From Verrucomicrobiota bacterium (GTDB taxonomy: Bacteria > Verrucomicrobiota > Verrucomicrobiia > Opitutales > Opitutaceae), in assembly GCA_023391285.1 (NCBI GenBank), contig JAEWBF010000133.1, positions 62,001 to 126,000 on the forward strand: a DNA stretch of 64,000 bases, read 5' to 3'. The first letter of the stretch is position 1. Every line of letters begins with the position of its first letter. This document shows positions 16,214 through 24,425 of this stretch, piece after piece. The position numbers and the translations under genes are program-made. Under the pieces are notes generated by a model that was not told the DNA's origin, did not search any database, and was given only the letters and a program-made list of their open reading frames with translations.

Positions 16214-16942
16214 ATGAAGTTCGCCCGAATGCTTTCTGTGTTTTCCACTGCGTTGCTGACCAGCGTCCCGCTGCTTTCGGGGGCTGAGGGCACGGCGCCG
16301 AAGAAGAACGGCTACACGGTGACGTTCGAGATCAAGGTGAACGCGGAAGGCGAGGAGGAGACGTTGAAGATTGTGGAGTCGAATGACACGACGTCGGACA
16401 ACTTCATCGATCGCATGGCGACGGCGCTGGCGTTGAACACGGATTTGCCGCAACGAGAGAAGGACGGGAAGCCGGTGGCTTACACGGCGCGGGTGCCATT
16501 CTTCATTCCGATTGAAGGCGACGAAGGCGCGGAATCGAACAATGCGCCGCGGCCGATCGGGACCGGCGAGATGACCGTGCCGCTCTATCCGGAAGAAATG
16601 CGGGCGGTGAGCGAAGTGGGCGGAGTGATTTTCGAGCTGCAGATCGATGCGACGGGAAAACTGACGAAGCTGACGACGTTGCGGGCGTCGCATCCGGAGT
16701 TCGAAGCGGCGGCGCGGGAGACGTTGGAAAAGTGGCAGTTCCGTCCGGCGGAAAAGGACGGGCGACCGGTGCCGTGCCGCTGGAACATGGGCGTGGTGTT
16801 CGAAATGGACGGCAAGTTCGTGGATTTGAAGTATCGCGTGCCGCCGCGGCCGAGTCTGGGCGTGCTGAAGATCATTCCCCATCCTGATCGCGGAGCGGAA
16901 GCGGAGGGGGCGGACGAAGCGGCGGAGCCGGCGAAGGAGTAA
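16214..16942 (+). CDS. exported protein with TonB C-terminal-like domains
   Basis: The 242-residue product starts at ATG 16214 (MKFARMLSVFSTALLTSVPL) with a Sec signal peptide. It contains a degenerate TonB-C-like domain (about residues 33-100, TVTFEIKVNAEGEEETLKIV) and a complete second one (about residues 110-215, PLYPEEMRAVSEVGGVIFEL, then TLRASHPEFEAAARETLEKW). It ends in an acidic tail. Like the genes at 14687 and 36722 it lacks a TonB anchor or proline spacer. It converges on the DUF1080 gene that ends at 16989. Confidence 0.82.
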   Translation: MKFARMLSVFSTALLTSVPLLSGAEGTAPKKNGYTVTFEIKVNAEGEEETLKIVESNDTTSDNFIDRMATALALNTDLPQREKDGKPVAYTARVPFFIPIEGDEGAESNNAPRPIGTGEMTVPLYPEEMRAVSEVGGVIFELQIDATGKLTKLTTLRASHPEFEAAARETLEKWQFRPAEKDGRPVPCRWNMGVVFEMDGKFVDLKYRVPPRPSLGVLKIIPHPDRGAEAEGADEAAEPAKE

Positions 16943-16988
16943 GCGAACGCGGGAGGGAAGTTCGCCGCAGAGCGCGCGCCGTTTGAGT

Positions 16989-18290
16989 TCAGAGTCGCTT
17001 GATGCGGACGGCGCGGAACGCGACGGGATCGTGGTGCCCGGCGAAGCCGAAGTGGCCGCTCGTGCGGTCCTTGCCGGGATGCGCTTTGTCGGCGAGGAAT
17101 GAAGTCACCTTCGAAAGGTCGCCATCGAGGATTACGGTGCCGTTGAGCTCCACGCGGATTGTGGAGCCTTTCACGGTGACCTCCTGAAAATTCCATTCGC
17201 CGATCGGGCGCTGGTAGCCCTGGGCGGCGGCGATCATGCCGTAGGCGGAGCCGTGGAGCTGGCGCGGATCGAGCGCGCCTTTCTTCGCCTCGTAGTCCTC
17301 GGCGAGGATCTGGCACTCGGTGAAACCGGTGTAGGCCGCGTCTCCATGTCCTGGATACCGCAGGGCGAGGCCGTTGTTGCCGGCGGACGGGAGCTTGAAC
17401 TCGAGGCGGGCGATGAAGTCGGAAAACTCTTCGTCGGTGAAAATCGTGCCGCCCTTGTGGGGCCGGCAGGTGATGGCGCCGTCGACGATTTGATAGTCGG
17501 CGGTCGCGCCGCGCCAGCCGCTGAAGTCGCGGCCGTTGAACACCGCTGAAAACGCGTGTTCGTCGCGCGAAGCGAGAAGGCGGTTGGCTTCCTCGGCACC
17601 GATTTCGCGGATGAAGAGATTGCGCCAGCGAATTTCGCCGCCGTGAGTTTGGAGCTGGATCGGGCCGCGCGCGGGGACAGGTAGCGAGCGGTTGTAGAAG
17701 TTTTCAAGGAGTGCGTGATCGACGACGAGCTGGTCGTTGAGCCACACGCTTACGCGGGCGCCGACCATGAGGATGCGCATGCGATTCCATTCGCCGAACG
17801 GTTTGTCGGCGCGCACGAGTGGATCCTTGCCGGATGCGCCGGGAGAGTTGTTCCAAAGACCGCCCGAGCCTTTGTCGGCGCCGAGAGGGAATTTTTCTTT
17901 TTCGGTGTAGTCCCAGATCTGCACCTGCGGGCAGCCGCGGAGATAGATGCCGGAGTCGGCGAGTGGGACGGTGCGGTATTCGAGCAGCAGTTCGAAGTCG
18001 CCGTAGTCTCTCTCGGTGGTCGCGTATTTGCCGTGGCCGTCGTTGACGAGTTCTTCGCCTTGCGCGGACCAGTGGGCGCGCATGTCGGCGGTCCACTCCG
18101 CGTTTTTCGCGGCGCGTTCCGCTTCGGGCAACGCGAGCCACTTGCGGTGATCGAAGGTGTCGCCGCCGCGCCAGCCGGTGAGATCGCGACCGTTGTAGAG
18201 GGCGGTGAAACCGGCAGGAGCGGTGACGGCGGAGACGACGGTCGTGACGCTGAGAAGGAGGGCGGCAAGAAAGGGGGCGCGGAGGTTCAT
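16989..18290 (-). CDS. exported protein with two DUF1080 (3-keto-disaccharide hydrolase) domains
   Basis: The 433-residue protein has a signal peptide (FLAALLLSVTTVVSAVTA) followed by two DUF1080/PF06439 concanavalin-like domains. The first begins GFTALYNGRDLTGWRG and includes the DSGIYLRG core. The second begins FSAVFNGRDFSGWRG and includes GNNGLALRYPG. The family is known from 3-keto-glucoside hydrolases that act after a Gfo/Idh-type dehydrogenase has oxidised the sugar. The adjacent Gfo/Idh/MocA genes therefore fit an oxidise-then-cleave route for disaccharides or glycosides. The second domain looks the more complete; which one is catalytic is not decided by sequence. Confidence 0.9.
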   Translation of the reverse strand: MNLRAPFLAALLLSVTTVVSAVTAPAGFTALYNGRDLTGWRGGDTFDHRKWLALPEAERAAKNAEWTADMRAHWSAQGEELVNDGHGKYATTERDYGDFELLLEYRTVPLADSGIYLRGCPQVQIWDYTEKEKFPLGADKGSGGLWNNSPGASGKDPLVRADKPFGEWNRMRILMVGARVSVWLNDQLVVDHALLENFYNRSLPVPARGPIQLQTHGGEIRWRNLFIREIGAEEANRLLASRDEHAFSAVFNGRDFSGWRGATADYQIVDGAITCRPHKGGTIFTDEEFSDFIARLEFKLPSAGNNGLALRYPGHGDAAYTGFTECQILAEDYEAKKGALDPRQLHGSAYGMIAAAQGYQRPIGEWNFQEVTVKGSTIRVELNGTVILDGDLSKVTSFLADKAHPGKDRTSGHFGFAGHHDPVAFRAVRIKRL

Positions 18291-18331
18291 GATGCGTTGG
18301 AGAGTTTCGAGGCGAGGGGAGATGGGGAGTG

Positions 18332-19411
18332 TTACAGTTCGACGGTGCGGCCTTCACGGAACGAGCGATCGGCGGCGAGGACGATGCGAAGGCTGTCGAT
18401 CGCGCTTTGCCAGTGTTCGGTCAGATCGGCGTCGTCGCGAATCGCGCGGAGAAAACGTTCTTGTTCGCGCCGGCAGAGTTCGTCGTGCGAAGGCTCGTCG
18501 CTCACGTCGATGATTTCGTCGGTGCGGGTGAAGGTGCCGTCGGGGTTCAGCGCGGCGTGGTGAAGTTTGAGCGACTCGGTTTGGGAATGCGCGTCGACAT
18601 CGGAGGATTTACCCGCGGCGGCGGCACTCGTGGCGACGATGCTCACGCAACCTTTTGGGCCGATGACATCTTTCACGAAGAAAGCGGTTTCGCTCATCAT
18701 GGGACCCCAACCGGCTTCATACCATCCGACCGAACCGTCGGCGAACGTCACTTGAAGATGACCGTAGTTGATTTGTCCTGGCACGATTTCGTCGGTGAGG
18801 CGGGCGCCGATGCCGTTGACGCGCACGGGGCGCGAGCCGGTCATGCGGCACATGACATCGACGTAGTGCACGCCGCAGTCGACGATCGGCGAGGTCGTGC
18901 GCAGCAGGTTTTTATGCGTCTCCCAGTTCGCGCCGGAGCTCTGCTGGTTGAGGTTCATCCGCATCACGAGCGGTTTGCCGAGCGTGCGGGCGAGCTCGGT
19001 AAATTTCTGCCACGACGGATGGACGTGCAGGATGTAGCCGACGACGAGCTTGCGCTTGAGCCGGCGCGCGGTGGCGATCACGCGTTCGCAATCGGCGAGG
19101 TTGTCCGCGACGGGCTTCTCGAGAAACACGTGAGCGCCTGCTTCCAATGCGGCGATCGCATAGGCGGCATGGGTTTCTGGATACGTGCTGATGCAAACCG
19201 CGTCGGGCTTTGTGCGCGCGAGCGCGTCGGCGTAAGCGCTGAATTCCGGGAGGGTGCCGCCGAACTCGGCATTGAGTTTTTGCCGAGAGGCCGGGCCGCG
19301 GGAGACCAGGCCGACGATTTCAAAGTCGTTTGCGAGTGTGCGATACGCCCGGGCGTGCGACGTGCCCATGTGACCGCAGCCGGCGACGAGGACGCGAAGT
19401 TTGGAGGACAT
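18332..19411 (-). CDS. Gfo/Idh/MocA-family NAD(P)-dependent oxidoreductase
   Basis: This 359-residue protein starts at ATG 19411 (MSSKLRVLVAGCGHMGTSHA). It has an N-terminal Rossmann fold with VAGCGHMG and the family's EKP motif in VFLEKPVADN (about residue 97). The C-terminal substrate domain contains VDCGVHYVDVMCRMTG, with the usual D-x-G-x-H metal or substrate residues. No signal peptide is present, so it is cytoplasmic. It lies 41 bases upstream of the DUF1080 gene and is probably co-transcribed with it, supporting a joint role in keto-sugar or inositol-type metabolism. It is divergent from the Tat-exported relative at 19590. Confidence 0.92.
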   Translation of the reverse strand: MSSKLRVLVAGCGHMGTSHARAYRTLANDFEIVGLVSRGPASRQKLNAEFGGTLPEFSAYADALARTKPDAVCISTYPETHAAYAIAALEAGAHVFLEKPVADNLADCERVIATARRLKRKLVVGYILHVHPSWQKFTELARTLGKPLVMRMNLNQQSSGANWETHKNLLRTTSPIVDCGVHYVDVMCRMTGSRPVRVNGIGARLTDEIVPGQINYGHLQVTFADGSVGWYEAGWGPMMSETAFFVKDVIGPKGCVSIVATSAAAAGKSSDVDAHSQTESLKLHHAALNPDGTFTRTDEIIDVSDEPSHDELCRREQERFLRAIRDDADLTEHWQSAIDSLRIVLAADRSFREGRTVEL

Positions 19412-19589
19412 GAGTTTGGGAGAGTCCGCTCGTGGTTTAACTGCTCTAGGGGTGAGCGCAGATGAGTCTTCCGATTGAGGACGGTCAACCTGTTCTCGTT
19501 GCAGCGACGTTAAGGTTTTTCGAGGGCGAGTCTGCGCAAGCGCGTGAGTCCGACATTGCCGCGGACGCGGCGTTGCGGATGATGCGCGC

Positions 19590-20957
19590 ATGGCTTTCCC
19601 GTTTACCCAAAATCGTCGGCAGTTCGTGAAAACCCTCAGCGGCGCGGCGATCGCTGCACCGTTCATCACGCGGAATCTTATCTCGGCGCCGCCGAGCCGC
19701 GTGTTGCGGCATGCGAGTTTCGGCGCGGATGGTATGGCGTGGGCGGATATCGAAGCGATCTGCAGCAATCCTTTCGTGAAGCTCGTCGCGGTGGCTGACG
19801 TGGACCAAAACCGCACGAAGCAGGTGCGCGCGGCGTTTCCGGAGGCGCGCATTTATCAGGATTGGCGCGAGCTGTTGGACAAGGAGGAGAAGAACATCGA
19901 CTCGGTGAACGTCTCCACGCCCGATCACATGCACGCGGTGATGGCGCTCGCGGCGATGCAACGGGGCAAGCACGTGTATTGTCAGAAGCCGCTGGCGCAT
20001 GATCTGCACGAGACGCGGGTGCTGACGAACTATGCACGCGGCAAACCACTCGTCACGCAGATGGGAATTCAGGTGCATTCGACGAAACCTTATCGCCAGG
20101 CGGTCGAACTCATCCGGAGCGGCGTAATCGGCAAAGTCCGCGAGGTTCACACGTGGAGTAACAAGGACTGGGGCGCGTCCGGGCCGCCGCCGGCGTCGTC
20201 AGCCGTGCCGGACGGCTTTGATTGGGATCTCTGGCTCGGCGTGTGTGAGGAACGGCCCTTTGTCGGAAACGACTACTATCATCCCTTCGGATGGCGCGCG
20301 CGACTGGACTTCGGCGTCGGCACGTTTGGCGACATGGGTTGCCATATTTTCGACCCGATCTTTGAAGGGTTGGAGCTTTCGGCGCCTTTGTCGGTGCGCT
20401 CGGAAGGCATGGCGCCCGATGCGTGGAACTGGTCTTCGAATGCGCTCATTCGCTACGTGTTTCCCGGCACGCGCCATTCCGAAGGCGAGACGCTGGCGGT
20501 GGTGTGGTATGACGGCAACCGTCGTCCGCCAAAGGAAGTGCTCGCGCTGGTGACACCCGCCTCGGTGCCGGAAACGCACAAGCGCCGGCAGGAAGAATTG
20601 ATGGCGCAGGGGTCGATCCTGATCGGGACGAAAGGCGTGCTGCACGTGCCGCACATCGACACGCCGCGATTGTATCCGGAAATTGAATTCAATGATTTCG
20701 GGCTGCCGAAAGTGGTCGAGACGCATCACTGGTCCGATTGGGCGGAAGCGTGCGTTGGCGGCGAGGCGAAGCCGCTGGCACCTTTCGGATACTCTGGTCC
20801 GCTGACGGAAGCGGTGCTGCTTGGCAGCGTGGCAGTGCGGTTTCCGCACACGACGTTGCAGTGGAATGCGGCCGCGCTGCGCTTCGACAACGAAGCGGAA
20901 GCGAATCGTTTCGTGCGACGGTCCTATCGCAAAGGTTGGGAACTTGCCGGCTTGTAA
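19590..20957 (+). CDS. Tat-exported Gfo/Idh/MocA-family oxidoreductase
   Basis: The 455-residue protein carries a twin-arginine signal (NRRQFVKTLSGAAIAAPF). The cofactor-domain glycine motif is poorly conserved (ASFGADGMAW). A QKP motif in YCQKPLAHDL replaces EKP, as in the exported subgroup, and a Gfo/Idh C-terminal domain contains GDMGCHIFDPIFEG. Exported members carry a tightly bound nucleotide loaded before Tat export and oxidise sugars or related polyols in the periplasm. It is divergent from the cytoplasmic relative at 19411, with a 178-base gap that must hold both promoters. Confidence 0.93.
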   Translation: MAFPFTQNRRQFVKTLSGAAIAAPFITRNLISAPPSRVLRHASFGADGMAWADIEAICSNPFVKLVAVADVDQNRTKQVRAAFPEARIYQDWRELLDKEEKNIDSVNVSTPDHMHAVMALAAMQRGKHVYCQKPLAHDLHETRVLTNYARGKPLVTQMGIQVHSTKPYRQAVELIRSGVIGKVREVHTWSNKDWGASGPPPASSAVPDGFDWDLWLGVCEERPFVGNDYYHPFGWRARLDFGVGTFGDMGCHIFDPIFEGLELSAPLSVRSEGMAPDAWNWSSNALIRYVFPGTRHSEGETLAVVWYDGNRRPPKEVLALVTPASVPETHKRRQEELMAQGSILIGTKGVLHVPHIDTPRLYPEIEFNDFGLPKVVETHHWSDWAEACVGGEAKPLAPFGYSGPLTEAVLLGSVAVRFPHTTLQWNAAALRFDNEAEANRFVRRSYRKGWELAGL

Positions 20958-21035
20958 GTGCGTGTCGCTGGCATCTGCGCGCCGAGTCGTGCGGTGCGCG
21001 ACACAATGCTGCGCTTATAGTGTAGCGCTCTCATC

Positions 21036-21050
21036 GTGAGCACGGCTCAC
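21036..21050. promoter_or_regulatory. LysR-type box (T-N11-A) in a perfect inverted repeat
   Basis: GTGAGC-ACG-GCTCAC is a perfect 15-base inverted repeat and contains T-N11-A (T21037 to A21049), the classical LysR recognition pattern. It lies about 97 bases upstream of the LysR start at 21147 and about 15 bases after a TATAGT sequence at 21016, so autoregulation is plausible. Confidence 0.5.
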
Positions 21051-21146
21051 AACCTACGCTGCTGAGCGCAGGCGTGTGGCATGGCACGCGAGCTGCACGC
21101 GTGCGTGCCGCAGCCGTGGGCAATTTGCCCGAACGGTGCACACGGG

Positions 21147-22136
21147 ATGAAAGAACTGATCGAAAGTCGGCAGATGCGCGCGTTTGTCGCGGTGGCGCGC
21201 CGCGGCAATTTCACGCAAGGAGCAAAGGACGTGTTTCTCACCCAGTCGGCGGTGAGCCACGCGATTAAATCGCTGGAGGAGGATCTCGGCGTCTCGCTGT
21301 TTCAACGCGTGGGGCGTCGGGCGGTGTTGACGCAAGCGGGGGAGCGACTGCTGCAGCACTGCGAGGAGATTCTCAACAAGATGCAGCATGCGCGGACGGA
21401 TCTCAGCCAGCTGCCGGAGATGGGGCGGATCGGTCTGCGGCTCGGTGCGCCGATGACGGTTTGCCAGCACATCCTCCCGGCGGTGTTGCGCAAAGTGCGG
21501 CATGATTATCCGCAATGCGGTCTGCGCGTGGAGACGGGCGACAATCCGCAGCTGTTGGGGCAGCTTTTGTCGGGACGGATTGACCTTGCGATCATGGTTG
21601 AGCCGGAAAAGCGGGCGGATCTGGTGTTCGAGCCGCTGTTTCGCGACGAGATGCAGTTCGTGATGCTGCCAAGTCATCCTTGGGCGACCGCGAAAGAGAT
21701 CTCCGCGACGGAGATCGCGGAGGCGACGCTCATCTTGGCGAACAAAGCCACGCGCACCTACGGTTTGGTGATGGCGTATTTTCGCACGTCGCGGATCGCG
21801 ACGCCCCGGTGCATCGAGCTCGGAAGCATAGAGTCCATCAAGGAGCTCGTGAAGAACGGACTCGGGGTGGGGATTGTCGCGAAATGGCCGATACAGGCAG
21901 AGCTTGAGCGCGGTGAACTGGTAGCGCGTCCGCTGGGGCGTCGGCCATTACGACGGCAGTGGTATGCGGTGTATCTGCGCGAGCGTGGACTGCAGGAGCC
22001 GGAGCAGAAGTTGATCCGCTATGCTTATGAAGCGATGGCCAGCGGAGTGCCGACGGGCCTGGCGGGCGAAGCGAGCGAGCGGACGATGGAAAGCGGATTC
22101 AACGCATCGCTATCCGCGATGGCTGGCGGGCGATGA
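21147..22136 (+). CDS. LysR-family transcriptional regulator
   Basis: The 329-residue protein starts at ATG 21147 (MKELIESRQMRAFVAVARRG). It has a canonical winged helix-turn-helix: NFTQGAKDVFLTQSAVSHAI, then the LEEDLGVSLFQRVGRRAVLT wing. The periplasmic-binding-like effector domain follows (about residues 88-300, with GRIDLAIMVEP and GIGIVAKW-like GLGVGIVAKW). The ligand is unknown. An upstream in-frame ATG at 21081 gives an unlikely extension. Downstream it overlaps the convergent gene at 22099 by 38 bases. Its target may be itself (see 21036) or the neighbouring sugar or amidohydrolase genes. Confidence 0.94.
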   Translation: MKELIESRQMRAFVAVARRGNFTQGAKDVFLTQSAVSHAIKSLEEDLGVSLFQRVGRRAVLTQAGERLLQHCEEILNKMQHARTDLSQLPEMGRIGLRLGAPMTVCQHILPAVLRKVRHDYPQCGLRVETGDNPQLLGQLLSGRIDLAIMVEPEKRADLVFEPLFRDEMQFVMLPSHPWATAKEISATEIAEATLILANKATRTYGLVMAYFRTSRIATPRCIELGSIESIKELVKNGLGVGIVAKWPIQAELERGELVARPLGRRPLRRQWYAVYLRERGLQEPEQKLIRYAYEAMASGVPTGLAGEASERTMESGFNASLSAMAGGR

Positions 22137-22623
22137 ATTCGGCCTGGTAGCGGGCGAGCTGTTCGCGGAAGGCGGGCGAGGGCACGCCGTGCGAGGTTGT
22201 GCTCTTCTTCGGGAGCGGACCGAAACGTTCCAGACAACGGGCGAGCAACTCGGCTGCGGCTTCGGCGCTGAGCGGGCCACCGTCAATGAAGAGATCGTTG
22301 TCCGTTGGAACGGCGGCGGGAGCGCCGCGTGCGAGGCGGACGACGGGAATGCCTTGTTGCACGGCAAATTCCAACCCGCGGCGTGTGCCCTCCTGAAAGC
22401 GGCCGCGAAGATCGCCGATGCCGACCAGGCCGACGAGCGAGTGGGCGCGCTGAAGTTGGGCGAGCTGGAGCAGCACGCCGAACTCGGCGGCGCCGTCGCG
22501 CGGGGCGTCGCCCGGAGACCAAGGCGCGTCTTTGATGACGGCGACGGGCGGCGGAGCAGCAGCGCGCATGGCAATTGGGCAGGACGCGAAGACGGCGAGC
22601 GTCATGAGCATTCGGATACGCAT
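22099..22623 (-). CDS. exported protein of unknown function
   Basis: A 174-residue frame starts at ATG 22623 (MRIRMLMTLAVFASCPIAMR) with a signal peptide cleaved near AMRAAAPPP. The mature part reads PVAVIKDAPWSPGDAPRDGA and later GLEFAVQQGIPVVRLARG and GGPLSAEAAAELLARCLERF. The last two segments recall the C-terminal half of asparaginase-like proteins, but the catalytic N-terminal half is missing, so I make no functional call. It is convergent with the LysR gene and overlaps it by 38 bases. An upstream palindrome at 22676 is shared with the next gene. Confidence 0.6.
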   Translation of the reverse strand: MRIRMLMTLAVFASCPIAMRAAAPPPVAVIKDAPWSPGDAPRDGAAEFGVLLQLAQLQRAHSLVGLVGIGDLRGRFQEGTRRGLEFAVQQGIPVVRLARGAPAAVPTDNDLFIDGGPLSAEAAAELLARCLERFGPLPKKSTTSHGVPSPAFREQLARYQAEFIARQPSRIAMR

Positions 22624-22675
22624 GCCGTCGCGGGAGCACCACCGGTGCCACCAGAGCGCCCGGTGGGGCGGCGAC

Positions 22676-22694
22676 CGATGAAGTGTTTTCATCG
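22676..22694. promoter_or_regulatory. operator-like palindrome CGATGAA-N5-TTCATCG, site 1
   Basis: CGATGAAGTGTTTTCATCG is a perfect 7-bp inverted repeat with a 5-base spacer, 53-71 bases upstream of the start at 22623. Site 2 at 23588 has the same left arm and TTCAT of the right arm, upstream of the gene at 23494. Confidence 0.45.
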
Positions 22695-22723
22695 ATACGC
22701 GTCATGAGCCGTGCGCTGGTCAC

Positions 22724-22753
22724 AAAAAAAGGCGGCGCGTCGAGCGCGCCGCC
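22724..22753 (-). terminator. Rho-independent terminator of the gene at 22787-23494
   Basis: On the minus strand GGCGGCGCG and CGCGCCGCC form a 9-bp stem with a 5-base loop, followed by seven T residues. It lies about 34 bases after the stop codon at 22787. Confidence 0.85.
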
Positions 22754-22786
22754 GGGGGGTGCTTGGAGTCGGGGAGAAGCGGGAGA

Positions 22787-23494
22787 TCAGCTTGCGGGCT
22801 GGCGGCGTTCGGTGTCGGCGATCACGGCGCGAAGCGTCTCGCGGACGGCGTTTGGCTGGCGGTTGAGTTCGTCGCGGCAGATGGCGAGAACGCGCTCATG
22901 TTGCGCGGCATTGCGCGCGAGCGACCAGCGAACGTCTTGGGCGAGCTGGTCGTTGCTGCTGGATCCGAGAGCCGCGAGGATGTTGCGGACGGGCTCGGTT
23001 TCGCCCGTGGCGAGGAAGACGCCCCACTGGAGATTCAGCGATTCGGGAGAGAGGACTTCGGCGGCGCGGAGGTCGGGCTCACCCCGGGCGATCAGGGCTT
23101 CGATTTCCTGGCGGACGGGAGCGGAGGCGTTGCGGGCGAGATTGCGAAGGTGCGCGGCGCCCTTTGTGTGGTTCGAATACCAGAGAGCGGAGGCGAGGAT
23201 GCGTTGATGAGCGACGGGGAGGACGCGGCTGACGGACATCCACGCTTCAGCGCGGTCGGGATATTGGGCAAAGACGCTGGCGAGAAAGCCGATCGCGAGC
23301 GGGACGTTGCCCTTCTGATCGAAATAGCCGGTGCGGCTCAATTCGAACACCGCGGACTCAAAGCGGTCGGGAGCCGGGTGTTGGTAGTAGTTCTCGAGCC
23401 AGCTTTGCGCGGAAGAGCCGGCGGCGAAAGCGGTGCTCGCGAGGAGGAGCAGGGAGGCGGTCACAGCGCCACGGATACAACGGATAGAATTCAT
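22787..23494 (-). CDS. exported helical protein, unknown function
   Basis: The 235-residue product starts at ATG 23494 (MNSIRCIRGAVTASLLLLAS) with a signal peptide ending AFAAG. The mature part begins QSWLENYYQHPAPDRFESAV and is almost entirely helical (IGFLASVFAQYPDRAEAWMS and similar). It resembles a family of exported proteins with a W-x-x-x-Y-Y-x-x-P-x-P-D-R-F start that I know only as hypothetical; the helices could be TPR- or SEL1-like. It is monocistronic: a terminator follows and an operator-like palindrome lies 94-112 bases upstream. Confidence 0.75.
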   Translation of the reverse strand: MNSIRCIRGAVTASLLLLASTAFAAGSSAQSWLENYYQHPAPDRFESAVFELSRTGYFDQKGNVPLAIGFLASVFAQYPDRAEAWMSVSRVLPVAHQRILASALWYSNHTKGAAHLRNLARNASAPVRQEIEALIARGEPDLRAAEVLSPESLNLQWGVFLATGETEPVRNILAALGSSSNDQLAQDVRWSLARNAAQHERVLAICRDELNRQPNAVRETLRAVIADTERRQPAS

Positions 23495-23803
23495 GAGACG
23501 TTTGGGTTGGGGGTTCCGAATGAGAGCCCGGGGTAGTTGGGCGTGAGGGAAACTTATTTTCTGAACGCTCAGAGTAAAGGCGGGCACCGATGAAACGATT
23601 TCATGTTTCGTGAGAACGGCGGGATGTCGCGCGGCATGTGCGGTGCTCGTTTTATCAAATGGGCTTCAAACGAGTCCGCATCCTATGCATGGCGGGTTGC
23701 GCCACCTGAGGCCGGGTTCGCGCGACGAGCGAACCGGCCCTTATGCCGTTTCCCAATGATCCCCAATGCGCGGCCGAGGATCGGGCCCGCTAGTGCAGGG
23801 AGA
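23495..23803. other. intergenic stretch with hairpin and operator-like palindrome
   Basis: No gene is visible in these 309 bases. The stretch contains the palindrome at 23588-23606 and an imperfect hairpin at 23711-23739 (GTTCGC pairing with GCGAAC inside GCCGG...CCGGC). The hairpin lies about 65 bases after the end of the minus-strand deaminase gene, where it could end the seven-gene operon transcript. Confidence 0.5.
23588..23606. promoter_or_regulatory. operator-like palindrome CGATGAA-N5-TTCAT, site 2
   Basis: CGATGAAACGATTTCATGT contains ATGAAA-CGA-TTTCAT as a perfect 15-base inverted repeat. It lies 94-112 bases upstream of the start at 23494. See site 1 at 22676. Confidence 0.45.
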
Positions 23804-24403
23804 TCACTTCGCCGAGGCCGCGGTTGCAGCGGCGTGCACGGCGAGTCCTTCGGCCTCGAGGAGTGGTCCCCGGATCACGACGGATCCGGAGCCGATGCGG
23901 GCGAAGACCTCCCGGCACTGTAGTGGATTCGCTGGGACGTTTCCACCGCGCTGGCGGGTCACTTGGATCGCAGTGGTGCCGTAAACGAACTCCTTCACAC
24001 CGGCGGCGCGGATCGCGCCACAGCACATGATGCAGGGCTCGGTGCTCGTGTAGAGGATGGAGTCCTTGACGACGTCCAGGCCGAACTTGCGGCTGGCGAG
24101 CGAAAGAAGGCCGGTTTCAGCGTGATGGGTGACGTCACCGCTGGTTTTTGCATCGTTGCCGAATTCCATGAGCACGGCGCCATCTTTCACGAGTAAGGCG
24201 CCGTAGGATGAGTTACCTTTGGCGGCGGTTTGCGCGGCGAGTTCATTCGCACGTTTGATGTAAACGCGATCCTGCTCGGTGGCCGCCGGGTCGTCGGGCA
24301 GCGGGGTGACTGGAGCGGCGAAGGCGACGGATAACGCGCCGAGGGCGAGGCCCACGGCATGCAGGTGGCGAAGGGTGATGAGCCGATGGGTGGTGGTGTG
24401 CAT
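23804..24403 (-). CDS. exported CDA-fold nucleobase/nucleoside deaminase
   Basis: The 199-residue protein starts at ATG 24403 (MHTTTHRLITLRHLHAVGLA) with a signal peptide ending near VAFAAP. The zinc site is complete: HAE (His94, Glu96) and PCIMC (Cys124, Cys127), the pattern of guanine deaminases, tRNA adenosine deaminases and related CMP/dCMP-type enzymes. Most known relatives are cytoplasmic; here the signal peptide implies hydrolytic deamination of an amino-heterocycle in the periplasm. It is the last gene of a seven-gene minus-strand operon, 22 bases after an exported amidohydrolase. A role on purine-, pterin- or pyrimidine-like compounds is inferred. Confidence 0.88.
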   Translation of the reverse strand: MHTTTHRLITLRHLHAVGLALGALSVAFAAPVTPLPDDPAATEQDRVYIKRANELAAQTAAKGNSSYGALLVKDGAVLMEFGNDAKTSGDVTHHAETGLLSLASRKFGLDVVKDSILYTSTEPCIMCCGAIRAAGVKEFVYGTTAIQVTRQRGGNVPANPLQCREVFARIGSGSVVIRGPLLEAEGLAVHAAATAASAK

Positions 24404-24425
24404 GGGAAAAGTGTGAGCGGAATTT

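Noticed and set aside
22099..22623. Asparaginase-like protein
   Set aside because: Only a weak C-terminal resemblance is visible and the catalytic half is missing; kept as unknown.
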